A stretch of DNA of 64,000 nucleotides from Opitutaceae bacterium (GCA_002713695.1 PAUB01000029.1:341425-405424), one strand, 5' to 3'. Shown: positions 18,721 through 28,693, counted from the first letter of the stretch. The notes: generated by a model not told the origin, from the sequence alone. Program-made: numbers and translations.

Positions 18721-19905
18721 TTATTCCTTAGGATCGCGCAGCTTGGAGAGCCAATGCTCCATCTGCTTGCCAGCAGCTTCACGTCCACCCAACCCGAAGG
18801 ATAGGGCGACGGCTACCGCGATGGCGCCGAGCGTGAGTCCAAAGGCAAGGTTCACGATGTCTTCGCCGATACCCATGGCACGGAGGCCCATGGCGAGCAC
18901 AAACCCGAGGATGGCGAAGCGAGTGGCGCTACTAGTGATGGTGGGTTTACCGTCACGATGCAGACGTTTGGAGGCGATGTTGGCCAACGCGGCACCGACT
19001 GCGATTACGAGTAACCCGACGACCACTTGTCCCGAGAAAACGAGCAAACGATCAAATACACCAGCGAGGCGATCAAGCTGCAGTGTTTCCAATGCTGAGA
19101 GCGAAGCTCCGAGCATGATGAAAAACAGCACCACGCGACCTACGACTGTGGAGAGGGTTAAATCACTGAATATACCCTCGGCACCACATTTGGCGGGGAG
19201 GGCATCTAGGCCAAGACTCTTAAGAAGGTCTGCGAGTAGACCGCAGACGAATCGTCCGACGATATAGGCCACAGCGAGAATGATGGATGCACCGATAATC
19301 TTAGGCACTGCTTGCAGCAGATCGTTGAGCATGGCCGTAGCGGGACCAGAGATCGCGGCGATCCTCAACGTATCCAGGGCGGAGATCAAGACGGGCACCA
19401 GCACGAGGACGAATACGACGATGCCAATCAATCGGGACAGCTTAAAGTCGGCCGCGAAACCAGCTTTACTTGCCAATCCATCAAGACTGGAACTCAGCGC
19501 AGCGGCAGCGCCACTGAGGATTCGAGCTATGATGTAACCCGCGACTCCAATAAAGAGTGCTGCGATTACATTGGGAACGATATCGACGAGGCGGGAGACC
19601 AGATCCTTGGCCGGATCGAGAACTTCCTCGATGCCGAGCAGGCTAAGCGAAACCAGGGTGCCGTAGAGCAGCACCAGATAGAACATGACCGTGGAGAGGA
19701 GCATGCCGATCTTGAGGTCGCGCCCGGCTTTTTTCTGAAGGCGTTCGTCGATGCGGAGTTTGCTGCAGCCTCGGCTGATAGCCTCGCTGAGGAGGTGGGC
19801 GAGGAGATAACCGATGGCGAAAACCACGATTGCTCCGAGCACTCCGGGCAGATGTTGCCCGAGGGTATTTGAGACTGAGGTGATGAAATTATCCATACGA
19901 CTCAA
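18721..19905 (-). CDS. Membrane protein of the conserved TM-helix / MscS-like family
   Basis: 394 residues with about ten hydrophobic helices. It shows the repeated unit typical of the TM_helix family (PF05552-like): a helix ending G(Y/V)xxA followed by an amphipathic RxLxxxxxxLGxD segment, for example GYLLAHLLSEAISRG at about 27-41, GYIIARILSG at about 123-132 and AYIVGRFVCGLL near 218. Relatives such as CmpX in Pseudomonas are linked to MscS-type channels and membrane-tension responses. A GLGGREAAGKQMEHWL ending also resembles the pore-exit segment of MscS. Ion conduction is inferred only. Confidence 0.78.
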   Translation of the reverse strand: MSRMDNFITSVSNTLGQHLPGVLGAIVVFAIGYLLAHLLSEAISRGCSKLRIDERLQKKAGRDLKIGMLLSTVMFYLVLLYGTLVSLSLLGIEEVLDPAKDLVSRLVDIVPNVIAALFIGVAGYIIARILSGAAAALSSSLDGLASKAGFAADFKLSRLIGIVVFVLVLVPVLISALDTLRIAAISGPATAMLNDLLQAVPKIIGASIILAVAYIVGRFVCGLLADLLKSLGLDALPAKCGAEGIFSDLTLSTVVGRVVLFFIMLGASLSALETLQLDRLAGVFDRLLVFSGQVVVGLLVIAVGAALANIASKRLHRDGKPTITSSATRFAILGFVLAMGLRAMGIGEDIVNLAFGLTLGAIAVAVALSFGLGGREAAGKQMEHWLSKLRDPKE

Positions 19906-20012
19906 GAGGTGGTTAGGGTTGGGTGGGGCTCCCGAATAATCAGGGTGTCACGCAGATTGGACAAAAGCGTTATCAGCGACGTATCGGAACTGCAAGCACG
20001 CTCCCGAGACAC

Positions 20013-20046
20013 AAAAAAGCCGCCCCGCAGATACGGAACGGCTTTT
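20013..20046 (-). terminator. Intrinsic terminator of the superoxide dismutase gene
   Basis: 8-bp stem AAAAGCCG (20015-20022) / CGGCTTTT (20039-20046), 16-nt loop. On the minus strand it ends in a T run 20 bp past the sod stop. Confidence 0.8.
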
Positions 20047-20066
20047 GAAATTATATGGATTCAGGC

Positions 20067-20696
20067 TTAGGCCATCGCCGCTGCGTAGTTGGCAGCAGCA
20101 GCATCCCAATTCACGACACTCCAGAAGGCGGTGAGATAATCAGGGCGCTTGTTCTGGTAGTTGAGGTAGTAAGCGTGCTCCCAGACATCGACACCGATCA
20201 CAGGGGTGCCACCGATACCGGCGACGGCTTCACCCATGAGGGGGCTGTCCTGATTGGCGGTGGAACCGACGGCGAGTTTCTTGTCGGCGGTGACGTAGAG
20301 CCAAGCCCAACCGGAACCGAAACGTGTGACTCCTGCATTGTTGACCTGCTCTTTTAGCGCGTCGAGTGAACCGAAGGTCGCGTCGATCGCTGCGGCGAGA
20401 TCGCCCGAAGGAGCGGTGCCCGCAGGGCCGAGAATATTCCAGAAGAAGCTGTGGTTGGCGTGTCCACCCGCGTTGTTGCGCAGAGGTCCGCGGATGTTAT
20501 CAGGCACCTTGCTGAGATCGGAGATGAGCTCTTCGACACTGAGAGCGGCCAGAGAGTCTTGACCTTCAAGGGCGGCGTTGGCCTTGCCGATGTAAGCGGC
20601 GTGATGCTTGTCGTGATGGATTGCCATCGTGAGCCCGTCGATGTGGGGCTCCAGTGCATTGTTGGCGTAAGCCAAGGGAGGGAGTTCGTATGCCAT
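20067..20696 (-). CDS. sodA: Superoxide dismutase, Fe/Mn family
   Basis: 209 residues, full length. Converts superoxide to hydrogen peroxide and oxygen. Metal ligands are H27, H82, D170 and H174 (in [19 protein letters not shown] and DVWEHAYY). The GGHxNHxxFW context is more typical of the Mn form, but metal choice cannot be fixed from sequence. No signal peptide, so cytoplasmic. Monocistronic: preceded by a gap and followed by a terminator. Confidence 0.96.
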   Translation of the reverse strand: MAYELPPLAYANNALEPHIDGLTMAIHHDKHHAAYIGKANAALEGQDSLAALSVEELISDLSKVPDNIRGPLRNNAGGHANHSFFWNILGPAGTAPSGDLAAAIDATFGSLDALKEQVNNAGVTRFGSGWAWLYVTADKKLAVGSTANQDSPLMGEAVAGIGGTPVIGVDVWEHAYYLNYQNKRPDYLTAFWSVVNWDAAAANYAAAMA

Positions 20697-20759
20697 ATTC
20701 GTAATATATTGGGATTTAATCTAAATGGAGTGGCAAACCTACACGGGTGTGCGGATTCG

Positions 20760-21299
20760 TCAATCGCCTGCTGTGTCTTCTACGGAACGTTTCAATTTGA
20801 AAAACGCCTGCAAGAGCGTGAGGCACTCTTCTTTCATGACTTCACCGGCGCTGATTTCGAGGTGATGATTCACGCGTGGCAGCTCGTTTAGATCAGTCGC
20901 GCCGCCGAGGCAGCCCATGTTGGGGTCCTTCACCGCATAGCACACCCGTTTAAGCCGCGACATGAGCGTGGCGCCCGAACACATGGGGCAGGGCTCTTTC
21001 GTCACGTAGAGCGTGCATTCTTCCAAACGCCAATTATCGATCGCGGCGGCGGCTTGGGTGATCGCGAGCATTTCTGCATGCGCGGTGGGATCGTGTGCGG
21101 CTTCAACGGTATTGTGAGCGAGAGCGACGACTTCTCCGTCCCGTTCAATCACTGCGCCGATGGGCACTTCGTCGTTCCGCCATGCATCAATCGCCTGATT
21201 GTAGGCGAGACTCATGAAGAAGGTGTCGTCGCGCTCGAGCTGCGAGGGGAAGCGCTTTTCAAAGGGACATTCGGGCGACGTTTTTTTGGCGTGGGTCAT
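20760..21299 (-). CDS. tadA: tRNA-specific adenosine deaminase TadA
   Basis: 179 residues. Deaminates adenosine 34 to inosine in tRNA-Arg(ACG). The zinc/catalytic motifs are H74-A-E76 and P103-C-P-M-C107 followed by SGATLMSRLKRVCYAVKDP. The family core begins at FFMSLAYNQA (about 27), so the first 25 residues are an extra, weakly conserved N-terminus. An ATG at residue 29 would give a 151-residue protein of standard size. Confidence 0.94.
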   Translation of the reverse strand: MTHAKKTSPECPFEKRFPSQLERDDTFFMSLAYNQAIDAWRNDEVPIGAVIERDGEVVALAHNTVEAAHDPTAHAEMLAITQAAAAIDNWRLEECTLYVTKEPCPMCSGATLMSRLKRVCYAVKDPNMGCLGGATDLNELPRVNHHLEISAGEVMKEECLTLLQAFFKLKRSVEDTAGD

Positions 21300-21436
21300 G
21301 TTTGGAGTTTGCCCGTGGCGGTGCCATATCGGGAAAGCCTTGACTTACGGGGTGATTCTAAGGCTTACAAGTGGGTTTTCCGCTCATATACACTTCTGCA
21401 TGAATCAATTCCATCCCGCTAAGTCTCTCTCTCTCC

Positions 21437-21694
21437 ATGGCCGACGATAATACCATTGATGTAGAGGGTAAGGTAGTGGCCGTCCTTCCGGGCACGATGT
21501 TTAAGGTAGAACTTTCCAATGGGCATGTCGTTTTGGCGCACATCTCTGGTAAGCTTCGCAAGCATTTCATCAAGATCGCCACGGGTGATACGGTGAAAAT
21601 GGAAATGAGCCCATATGATCTGGAGAAAGCGCGAATCACTTACCGGGTGCGCGAACAAGGGGCGCCACGTTTCGTTCGACGCCGCCGGCGTTGA
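21437..21694 (+). CDS. infA: Translation initiation factor IF-1
   Basis: 85 residues. Binds the ribosomal A site during initiation. The S1/OB fold is clear: [33 protein letters not shown] and [21 protein letters not shown]. The C-terminal RRRRR tail is a little longer than the 72-residue E. coli protein. 17 bp upstream of xerD. Confidence 0.97.
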   Translation: MADDNTIDVEGKVVAVLPGTMFKVELSNGHVVLAHISGKLRKHFIKIATGDTVKMEMSPYDLEKARITYRVREQGAPRFVRRRRR

Positions 21695-21711
21695 TCGCTT
21701 AACCTCCGGCC

Positions 21712-22659
21712 ATGTCAGGCCGAGTTTCCCCGCGTCAAAGTATTCGTAGCCGTGCTGCGGATGGTTTTGCGGATGATATTGATGGGTTCCTGAGTTTCAT
21801 TGATTTGGAACGTGGTCTTTCTCCGCGCACTCAGGAGAGCTATGCCTCCGATCTCGATCAGTGCGCGGTGTTTCTCGCGAAAAAGGGAGAGAAAAATTGG
21901 GCAACGGTTTCGGGCGATGCGGTGGCGAAGTGGGTGCACTCGCTGAGTAGTGCGGATTACAATGTGAGTAGCATGGCGCGGAAGCTCACGGCGCTGCGCG
22001 GATTGGCGCGTTACCTCGTGCGCGAAAAAGTGCGCGACGATGAGTTTACCGCGCTCCTCGCGAGCCCGAAGCAAACGCGAGCGTTGCCGAATACGCTCAC
22101 TGCTGAGGAAGTTGATCGCTTGCTTGCAGCTCCGGCCGGGGGCGATCCGTATTCGCTGCGCGACAAGGCGTTGTTGGAATTATTTTACGCAAGTGGATTA
22201 CGTGTCTCCGAGTTGGGCGGATTGACGATTCAACAGATCGATTTGGAGCAAGGGTTCCTGCGGGTCTTTGGTAAGGGTTCGAAAGAGCGCGTGGTGCCGA
22301 TCGGGCAAAAGGCCGGCGATGCGATCACGGTATGGCTGGAATCGGGTCGTCCTCATTTTGTCAAAGCACGCACGCGCAGTCATTTGTTTTTGAGCGCACG
22401 AGGTGGCGGATTGTCGCGCGTCACCCTGTGGCTAATCGTGAAAAAATACGCTAAACTCGCGGGTATCTCTAAGACCGTGAAACCGCATTTACTGCGACAC
22501 TCCTTCGCCACGCATTTACTGAATGGCGGGGCGGACTTACGGGCGATCCAAGAGATGCTCGGCCACGCGAATATCTCGACCACGCAAATTTACACGGCCG
22601 TCGAATCGAAGCGACTCATTGATCAGCACGGAAAATTTCACCCGCGTAATCAGGAGTGA
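21712..22659 (+). CDS. xerD: Tyrosine recombinase XerC/XerD
   Basis: 315 residues. Site-specific recombinase that resolves chromosome dimers at dif. The N-terminal SAM-like DNA-binding domain (about 20-115) precedes the catalytic domain with the complete set R164, K188, H259, R262, H285 and nucleophile Y294. The ending IYTAVESKRLIDQHGKFHPR is that of the XerD group. No prophage or integron features adjoin it, so this is the housekeeping enzyme rather than an element integrase. Its partner Xer protein is not in the window. Confidence 0.93.
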   Translation: MSGRVSPRQSIRSRAADGFADDIDGFLSFIDLERGLSPRTQESYASDLDQCAVFLAKKGEKNWATVSGDAVAKWVHSLSSADYNVSSMARKLTALRGLARYLVREKVRDDEFTALLASPKQTRALPNTLTAEEVDRLLAAPAGGDPYSLRDKALLELFYASGLRVSELGGLTIQQIDLEQGFLRVFGKGSKERVVPIGQKAGDAITVWLESGRPHFVKARTRSHLFLSARGGGLSRVTLWLIVKKYAKLAGISKTVKPHLLRHSFATHLLNGGADLRAIQEMLGHANISTTQIYTAVESKRLIDQHGKFHPRNQE

Positions 22660-22674
22660 TTTGGCCGGCGCGAG

Positions 22675-23097
22675 CTATTTCGATTTCAGCGCCTTGCTGA
22701 GATTTCGGGCCGTGCAAGCGGAGGCGTAGACTAGCATGAACGCGCCGACTGGCACGAGAAGCACTCCGAGGCCAGGGTCACCACCGTGTATCACGACTCC
22801 ACCCAGGAAGAATCCAACCGGCATCACGATTGAACCCCATGTCAGCGCGCGGGAAACGTTTTTTTCCAAATCGAATCCCTCAACGACTCGCAGGGTGACG
22901 CCCGCCGCGATGTTAACCAATGCGAGTAGCGTCCCGTGAGCATGAGCGAGGGTAAACATCAGCCGGCGGATGTCGGCATCGGCATTGAGATACCAACCAA
23001 TCTTGAAGCCGTGGAGCGTTTCCAAAACGACACCGAGAGTGAGAAATGTGAATAGCGCCCACCAGCCATGGCGGAGATGTCGATTAGAGGTAGTCAT
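22675..23097 (-). CDS. Four-helix membrane protein of the cytochrome c operon
   Basis: 140 residues with four predicted membrane helices. Conserved-looking histidines occur in LHGFKIGWYL and LAHAHGTLLALVN. It starts 20 bp after the stop of the octaheme cytochrome and is likely co-transcribed. Histidines inside helices could coordinate heme b or bind quinone, making it a candidate membrane partner of the cytochrome, but no named family is recognised. Confidence 0.7.
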   Translation of the reverse strand: MTTSNRHLRHGWWALFTFLTLGVVLETLHGFKIGWYLNADADIRRLMFTLAHAHGTLLALVNIAAGVTLRVVEGFDLEKNVSRALTWGSIVMPVGFFLGGVVIHGGDPGLGVLLVPVGAFMLVYASACTARNLSKALKSK

Positions 23098-23117
23098 TGC
23101 AGCAGGAGGATGGATTC

Positions 23118-25034
23118 TTATTCGAGCAGGTTTACTTTGCGGTTATCACGTTCGCGAAGCAGGCGTTCGTATTCACTTTGACGGAAGGTGCCATTGGGTT
23201 GGAGAAGTGTCTTCCATTCATAAGTGTGGCGAGGATCGCGTTGCTCTTGCCACCATTTTTGGTAGGCGCGAGCTGAGGCCTCTTTTTGCAGGTCATCGTT
23301 TACGGTGTAATCGTATTTGTAGCCGGAGAAGCCGGGCAACGACTGCAGCGATTTCCACGCTACGAAACGCACCGCAGGATACGGATCATTCAGCTCGAAG
23401 ATCAGGAATGGGTAGAGCCAACGATAATCCGAAGCACGCTGGGCTGGTTCCCAACCCATCGACCAGGAAATCAGTGCGCGTTGAGCGGCGTCACCTTTAA
23501 GAATCCATTTCGCGGCGAGAGAAATCTCATGGTCATCCTTTTCCATCACGGGGATATCATGCCCATACCACTCGTGCAGTTTGCCCGCGGTCCAAGCGAG
23601 CGGTTGATCGAGGTGGCAAAGATTGCAGGCATTGGGCCGCCCGAGCTCGATGGTTTCGATTGCAGATGGGGAGGCTACTTCATGACTGCGAACTCCACGG
23701 AGCAGCCCGAAGCTGGAATGAGGCATGTGGCAATTGTAGCAACTGCTTCCGGTCGAAGCCTCAGGATGATAGGTGTGCGCGCTGATATCGGCTGCCATAT
23801 CCTGATGGCACTGTAGACAGGCCTGATTCGTCATTTTCCCGGGAGCCATTTGGTTCTTGGCCCACTGTTTCAGCGCGGTCGCCTCGGTATTGGCGGGATG
23901 CATCTCGTGGCAGGAGAGACAGGAGAAGTCTTTTCCTTTAAAACACGGAGAAGCAGTCACGCCGTTGTATTCGCGCCCCGTCACTCGCACCATCCCGTCG
24001 CGCCAGTAGGAGTTGTCGAATGTCGCCGCATCATTGGCGATCATCGCCGCGCGTTTTTCGGCGGCATCGGCACCACTGGGTTGAGGCACATTGCGTAGTT
24101 TAAGCTCAGTATGTCCGGGCCGAAAATCGCTGTTTTCTTTCACGAATTCCATGTGCGCTTCGGCATTGTTGAAATTCCAAATACTGTGACATTGACCGCA
24201 CAGAAGTGAGGAGGTCGGACCATCCATATCAGCGGGATTGGCGATCGTCTGATCAGGAGTATCCGTTAGGTGCAGTTTGAAACGACGCGTTGGATCACGA
24301 TTGAGTTCCACATGCTCGCGGCCACCACTGTGGCAGGCTTCACAGCTGATCCCAAAATCACTCACATCAGAATCGAAGGTTTCACCTTCAACGATTCTCG
24401 AGCGACCCTTGGTCACGTGACAGTTAATGCATGAGATGTTCCATTCACCCTTGGAGTAAGGAGTGATGTGCTCCGGAGGCATCAGGAAACTATGCGTCAT
24501 CGGCACCCACATGTCTTCTGCGACGATGTAGGCAAAAGGGAACTGCTCGACGGTGCGACCGTCATTGCTGGTCATCCAGCAGATCTGCATGTTGTGCGAT
24601 CCGGTCAGGAGAACGATTTCTTGAGGGTCGGTAAATTTTGCTTCAGGGGCGCCTTCAGGCTTGGATCGCACGTAATGTTTTCCGTTCTGTTCAAGCACGA
24701 TGTAGTCGGTGGAAAATGCGGTGATTTCCAACCCGGCCATATCCGCGAGAATCGTTTCGGAATTAGCGACCTGAGTCATCGTGCGGTGATAAGAAGCGTG
24801 CCAGCTCGCATAGTTGCCGGGGTGACAAGAGCGACAGGTATCCGCTGAGACATAATCTCCTACTGGATTTTTCGTCGGTCGATTCGTCGCGGGTTCTTTA
24901 TCCCATTCGGTATTGAGGACCCAGCCCACGATCATCAACAAGCCCCACGCGATGCTTATTAGTGCACACCGACCAGCCCAGGTGCTCGGGAAAAAGCGCG
25001 CTACTTTAGGGGTGGGTTGGGGCTCGGGCATCAT
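23118..25034 (-). CDS. Membrane-anchored octaheme c-type cytochrome
   Basis: 638 residues. Eight CxxCH heme-attachment motifs are seen in order: CRSCH, CINCH, CEACH, CGQCH, CLSCH, CLQCH, CYNCH and CNLCH. The N-terminus has a short proline-rich cytoplasmic part and one helix (about 22-41) that could act as an uncleaved anchor. The last 130 residues are heme-free, tryptophan-rich and contain a HEAT-like stretch (PYPAVRFVAWKSLQSLPG). The layout resembles multiheme cytochromes of the nitrite/hydroxylamine or tetrathionate reductase superfamily, but I could not identify the catalytic heme motif. It sits between a lipoprotein and a membrane protein gene on the same strand. Confidence 0.85.
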   Translation of the reverse strand: MMPEPQPTPKVARFFPSTWAGRCALISIAWGLLMIVGWVLNTEWDKEPATNRPTKNPVGDYVSADTCRSCHPGNYASWHASYHRTMTQVANSETILADMAGLEITAFSTDYIVLEQNGKHYVRSKPEGAPEAKFTDPQEIVLLTGSHNMQICWMTSNDGRTVEQFPFAYIVAEDMWVPMTHSFLMPPEHITPYSKGEWNISCINCHVTKGRSRIVEGETFDSDVSDFGISCEACHSGGREHVELNRDPTRRFKLHLTDTPDQTIANPADMDGPTSSLLCGQCHSIWNFNNAEAHMEFVKENSDFRPGHTELKLRNVPQPSGADAAEKRAAMIANDAATFDNSYWRDGMVRVTGREYNGVTASPCFKGKDFSCLSCHEMHPANTEATALKQWAKNQMAPGKMTNQACLQCHQDMAADISAHTYHPEASTGSSCYNCHMPHSSFGLLRGVRSHEVASPSAIETIELGRPNACNLCHLDQPLAWTAGKLHEWYGHDIPVMEKDDHEISLAAKWILKGDAAQRALISWSMGWEPAQRASDYRWLYPFLIFELNDPYPAVRFVAWKSLQSLPGFSGYKYDYTVNDDLQKEASARAYQKWWQEQRDPRHTYEWKTLLQPNGTFRQSEYERLLRERDNRKVNLLE

Positions 25035-25076
25035 GACAAATAAATTCCACTGCTTGCAGCATGGAAAGACTATTCC

Positions 25077-25451
25077 TTATTCCAGATCCATCTCCTCAAG
25101 CTCGCTTTCCAGCTGTTGTTGCTTCCGTTCCGCTGCATCTCGACTGCTCCATGTGGTTGACTGAGTCGTTTGGCTATCGGAGCGATGCTGGACTCGTTCC
25201 CATTCGAGGCCGGCCAAGGCACGGGCTTCTTCTTCGTTTTTCGCGCGACCCGAGTCGAGTTGCGTCTGGTAGCTCTTATCGATGTAGCGCTCTCGGTCTC
25301 TGATCCGATCTGAGGATCTGATCTTACCCTGCTCAAAATTCGATACCGGTTCTCGCATCGCCAGCCCCGGATTGCTGCAACCGGTGACCACGCCACTTAA
25401 TAGCCCAACGCAAAGCAGTGCCGAGAGGATCGCTTTCATAGTGCTCATCAT
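25077..25451 (-). CDS. Small charged lipoprotein
   Basis: 124 residues from the ATG at 25451, preceded by GAGAAAG at a good spacing; a longer upstream frame exists but lacks a site. The signal peptide with lipobox ends at C25 (SGVVTGC). The mature part is very hydrophilic, rich in Glu, Arg, Gln and Ser, probably helical (EEARALAGLEWERVQ and QQQLESELEEMDLE). No family recognised. It is 42 bp upstream of the octaheme cytochrome and may be its first operon partner. Confidence 0.7.
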   Translation of the reverse strand: MMSTMKAILSALLCVGLLSGVVTGCSNPGLAMREPVSNFEQGKIRSSDRIRDRERYIDKSYQTQLDSGRAKNEEEARALAGLEWERVQHRSDSQTTQSTTWSSRDAAERKQQQLESELEEMDLE

Positions 25452-25521
25452 GGTTGATGCTTTCTCATGGTCAACCCACTGGATGCTTGACTGCCATGAC
25501 GTCACTGAGCCCTCTGATCTC

Positions 25522-25764
25522 ATGGCAACGCCCACCGAAGAAAACTTTCAGGATTATAAAAAAGCCGAAAAGAAGGCTCTCGCAATCGTGGCGGAAATGA
25601 AGTCCGCGAGTGCGAAAAAGAATGACATCGAGCTCGCTCTCCTCGTCGCGATTTTCGAACTACACAAAGGCACGCTCCCTCCCGAAACTATCGGCGGAAT
25701 CGTGCAAGGACATCTCAAACAAATTATCCCTTTCTACGGCCCGCAGGCCCAACCGACGGGGTGA
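25522..25764 (+). CDS. Small hypothetical cytoplasmic protein
   Basis: 80 residues from the ATG at 25522, MATPTEENFQDYKKAEKKA. Helical and lysine-rich, with a hydrophobic patch ELALLVAIFELHKGTLPPETIGGIVQGHL. No signal or membrane helix and no recognised family. It is divergent from the lipoprotein gene and convergent with rapA, ending 5 bp before that stop. Codon use and tight packing support a real gene. Confidence 0.6.
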   Translation: MATPTEENFQDYKKAEKKALAIVAEMKSASAKKNDIELALLVAIFELHKGTLPPETIGGIVQGHLKQIIPFYGPQAQPTG

Positions 25765-25769
25765 GTCGG

Positions 25770-28619
25770 CTAAACGTCTACGCCCTCGACGATCAGGCGG
25801 ATTGAGTCGAGGCGGAGGCGGGCTTGTTCCATGGCGGTGCGGGTGTGGAGCACTTGCTTCTTGGCGAGGTCGATTTCCTCGGGCCGCACTTTGTCGTTCA
25901 GTTTGCCGAGAGTGACGAGGCGTTGCAGTTCAGCTGTCAGTGCAGCGGCGGCTTGTTCGCGAGCATTTTTCTTTAACTTCAAGGTGTGCTCGGTGGCTCG
26001 CTCCGTGGCGGCTTCGAGGAGGTTTTTCAACAGGGTGCCATTGAAACCGGGACGTTCGAGAAATTGAGGCAGTGGTGCGTCAGTGATGGTCATGGCGATC
26101 GACGCGCCATCTCGTTGTTCGGTGAGATCATGGCCGTGGATATCGACTAAGACGCGAACGGGGGTCGGCGCGAGAAACTGATCTACGTGCCAACGTGCAT
26201 CGGCAATCGTTTCGAGCACGAAGACGGCTTCGAGCAGGAGATTGGGTTGATCCGCTTCGAGCAGGCAGAACGCGGTCGTGCCGGTGGGCGAATCGACGAG
26301 CAGATCGATGGTATCCTGCACGAGTGGGTGATCGGCGGAGACGAAACGGATGTCTTCGCGCGAGATGGCGCGTTGCCGGTCGTAAGTTACTAGCATGCCC
26401 TCGCGGGGTATCGCGGGGAAGCCTTCGACATAGGCGTGATCGGCATCGAGAAACACATCGCCTTCTTCGTGATCCTTCATGCGCACACCGTAGTGATCGA
26501 GAATCTCGCTTAGGCTCTGGCGCAGGAAGGGATCGGCATCGGCGGCGCGCACCTTGTCGATGACACTTTCGGCGGCTTCGCGATCAAAGGAGTTGAGCTC
26601 CAGCAAACGATCGCGCCCCTTCTTCATTTTCAAGCTGAGCGTGGCGCGGAATTTTTCGGTTTCGGCAATGAAAGCATCAAGTTTAGCTCGCGCTTCATCC
26701 TTGAGCCTACCTTCGCCGAAATCGGTGGCGAGTTTGAGCAGGCGCGATTGGAAGTTATTGTGATAATCGGTGCCGCCGTGGAGCGGAGATTCGAAGGCGT
26801 CGAGACCGCGATGAAACCATTCGGCGATGGCTTCATCCGCGCTGCCGGTGACAAAGGGGACATGGATGCAGATCGTCTCAGTTTGGCCGATGCGATCGAG
26901 GCGCCCGATGCGTTGTTCGACGAGGCCAGGATTGAGCGGAAGATCGAAAAGCACGAGGTGGTGCGCGAATTGGAAATTGCGACCTTCGCTACCAATTTCG
27001 GAACAGAGCAAGAGTTGAGCCCCATCGGGCTCGGCAAACCACGCGGCCTGGCGATCTCGTTGGACGAGCGGTAGACCTTCGTGAAAGAGCCCGAGGTTAA
27101 GGTTTAGTCGCTCTTTAATCGCCGCTTCGAGGGCAAGCACTTTGCGCTGTGTCTTGCAGATGAGCAGAATCTTTTCGCGTGGATTCTTTTCGAGTAGTTC
27201 GAGCAGCCAATCAAGTCGTGGATCTTCTTTGAAGGAATAGCGTAGGCTGGCGTCTTGCCCGGTTTCTTCGGCTTGAAGCTCGCGGGAGATGCGAGTGAGC
27301 AGAGCCAGCGCGCGGCTTTCTAGTGGTGCGGGGTGATACTTGCGCTTCGGGAAACCTGTCATGGCCGTGCGAGTATTGCGAAAGACCATGCGGCCCGTGC
27401 CGTGTTGATCGAGCAATGTGCGCAGAAGTTCTTCGCGAGCACCAGGGCGTCCTTTTTTGAGCGCAAGCAGATGGGTTTCGAGACCTTCTTGATCGCGGTC
27501 GAAAATCTTTTTAAGTGCGGTGTGATCTGCGTCGGTCAGCGTTTGTTTTTCGATGATCTTTCCGGCGACTTCGGCGACGGTGCCAAAGCTCTCGGATTCA
27601 TCGACGAAGGTTTCGTAATCGTCGTAGCGGTGCGGATCGAGCAGACGCAGACGCGCGAAGTGTCCGGCTAGACCGAGCTGAGTGGGCGTGGCGGTGAGCA
27701 GCAGGAGGCCGGGGCTTTTGAGCGCGAGTTGTTCGACCAATTCGTATTCAGGACTGGGATCGGATGGAGCCCACGCGAGGTGATGCGCCTCATCCACGAT
27801 GACCATATCCCAACCGGCTTCGACGACTTGCTCGCGTCGCGTGTCATTGCCCGCGAGGAAAGCTACGCTGGCGAGACCGAGTTGGGCGGAGGAGAACGGA
27901 TTCTTTTCCGGTTCGCTTTCTTCGCAGGCGAGGCAGCGACCTTCATCGAAGATGGTGAACCAGAGATTGAATCGACGGAGGAGTTCGACGAACCACTGGT
28001 GCACGAGCGATTCGGGCACAAGGATCAGAGCGCGTTTAGCGCGACCGGTGGCTAAGAGGCGCTGGAGAATCAGGCAGGCCTCGATGGTTTTACCGAGGCC
28101 CACTTCGTCGGCGAGGAGGATGCGCGGAATTTGCCGATTGGAAACCTCATCGAGGATATAGAACTGATGCGGGATCAGATCGATGCGGCCTCCCAAATAG
28201 CCCCGCACGGGTGATTGGCGGAAACGTGATTGGGCTTTGAGCGTGCGCAGGCGCAGGTCGAAGACCTCCGAGGGATCGGCCTGACCGGCCAGTAAGCGCT
28301 CGGCCGGGGAACTTACGCTCGTGATGTCCGAGATCGCATCTTCGCGAATGCGATGCTGGCCGCCGATGTAGGTCAGCACGCCTTCGCCTTCTTCTACGGA
28401 TTCGACCGTGAACTGCGCACCGTCGCGAGTGGCGACCGTATCGCCTTCTCGGAATTGCACGCGCTTCAGCACCGTGGTGCCGAACGCGTAGATGCGTTTT
28501 TCCCGGGTGGCGGGATACTCCACTGTGATGCGGTTGTGATCCAGCTCCACGACCAGGCCCAAGCCGAGCTCAGGTTCTCGTTCACTCATACAACGCTGAC
28601 CAACAAATCCAAGAGACAT
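25770..28619 (-). CDS. rapA: RNA polymerase-associated SWI2/SNF2 ATPase RapA
   Basis: 949 residues, close to the 968 of E. coli RapA. ATP-driven translocase that recycles stalled RNA polymerase. The N-terminal tandem Tudor-like domains begin GQRCMSEREPELGLGLVVELD and include a conserved GVLTYIGG. The ATPase core has Walker A LADEVGLGKTIEA, VDEAHH and LLTATPTQLG. The second RecA lobe carries the QRIGRLDRIGQ helicase motif VI, and a long C-terminal region follows. Monocistronic. Confidence 0.95.
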   Translation of the reverse strand: MSLGFVGQRCMSEREPELGLGLVVELDHNRITVEYPATREKRIYAFGTTVLKRVQFREGDTVATRDGAQFTVESVEEGEGVLTYIGGQHRIREDAISDITSVSSPAERLLAGQADPSEVFDLRLRTLKAQSRFRQSPVRGYLGGRIDLIPHQFYILDEVSNRQIPRILLADEVGLGKTIEACLILQRLLATGRAKRALILVPESLVHQWFVELLRRFNLWFTIFDEGRCLACEESEPEKNPFSSAQLGLASVAFLAGNDTRREQVVEAGWDMVIVDEAHHLAWAPSDPSPEYELVEQLALKSPGLLLLTATPTQLGLAGHFARLRLLDPHRYDDYETFVDESESFGTVAEVAGKIIEKQTLTDADHTALKKIFDRDQEGLETHLLALKKGRPGAREELLRTLLDQHGTGRMVFRNTRTAMTGFPKRKYHPAPLESRALALLTRISRELQAEETGQDASLRYSFKEDPRLDWLLELLEKNPREKILLICKTQRKVLALEAAIKERLNLNLGLFHEGLPLVQRDRQAAWFAEPDGAQLLLCSEIGSEGRNFQFAHHLVLFDLPLNPGLVEQRIGRLDRIGQTETICIHVPFVTGSADEAIAEWFHRGLDAFESPLHGGTDYHNNFQSRLLKLATDFGEGRLKDEARAKLDAFIAETEKFRATLSLKMKKGRDRLLELNSFDREAAESVIDKVRAADADPFLRQSLSEILDHYGVRMKDHEEGDVFLDADHAYVEGFPAIPREGMLVTYDRQRAISREDIRFVSADHPLVQDTIDLLVDSPTGTTAFCLLEADQPNLLLEAVFVLETIADARWHVDQFLAPTPVRVLVDIHGHDLTEQRDGASIAMTITDAPLPQFLERPGFNGTLLKNLLEAATERATEHTLKLKKNAREQAAAALTAELQRLVTLGKLNDKVRPEEIDLAKKQVLHTRTAMEQARLRLDSIRLIVEGVDV

Positions 28620-28693
28620 AGCTCCTCAGAGAACGCGAGACTGAGGCCGAATACAAACGTGATTTGATTTTTTGTCTGTTCAAGAAGCACCGC

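Noticed and set aside
21712..22659. Phage or integron integrase
   Set aside because: XerD-type C-terminus, housekeeping neighbours and no attachment-site duplication or phage genes.
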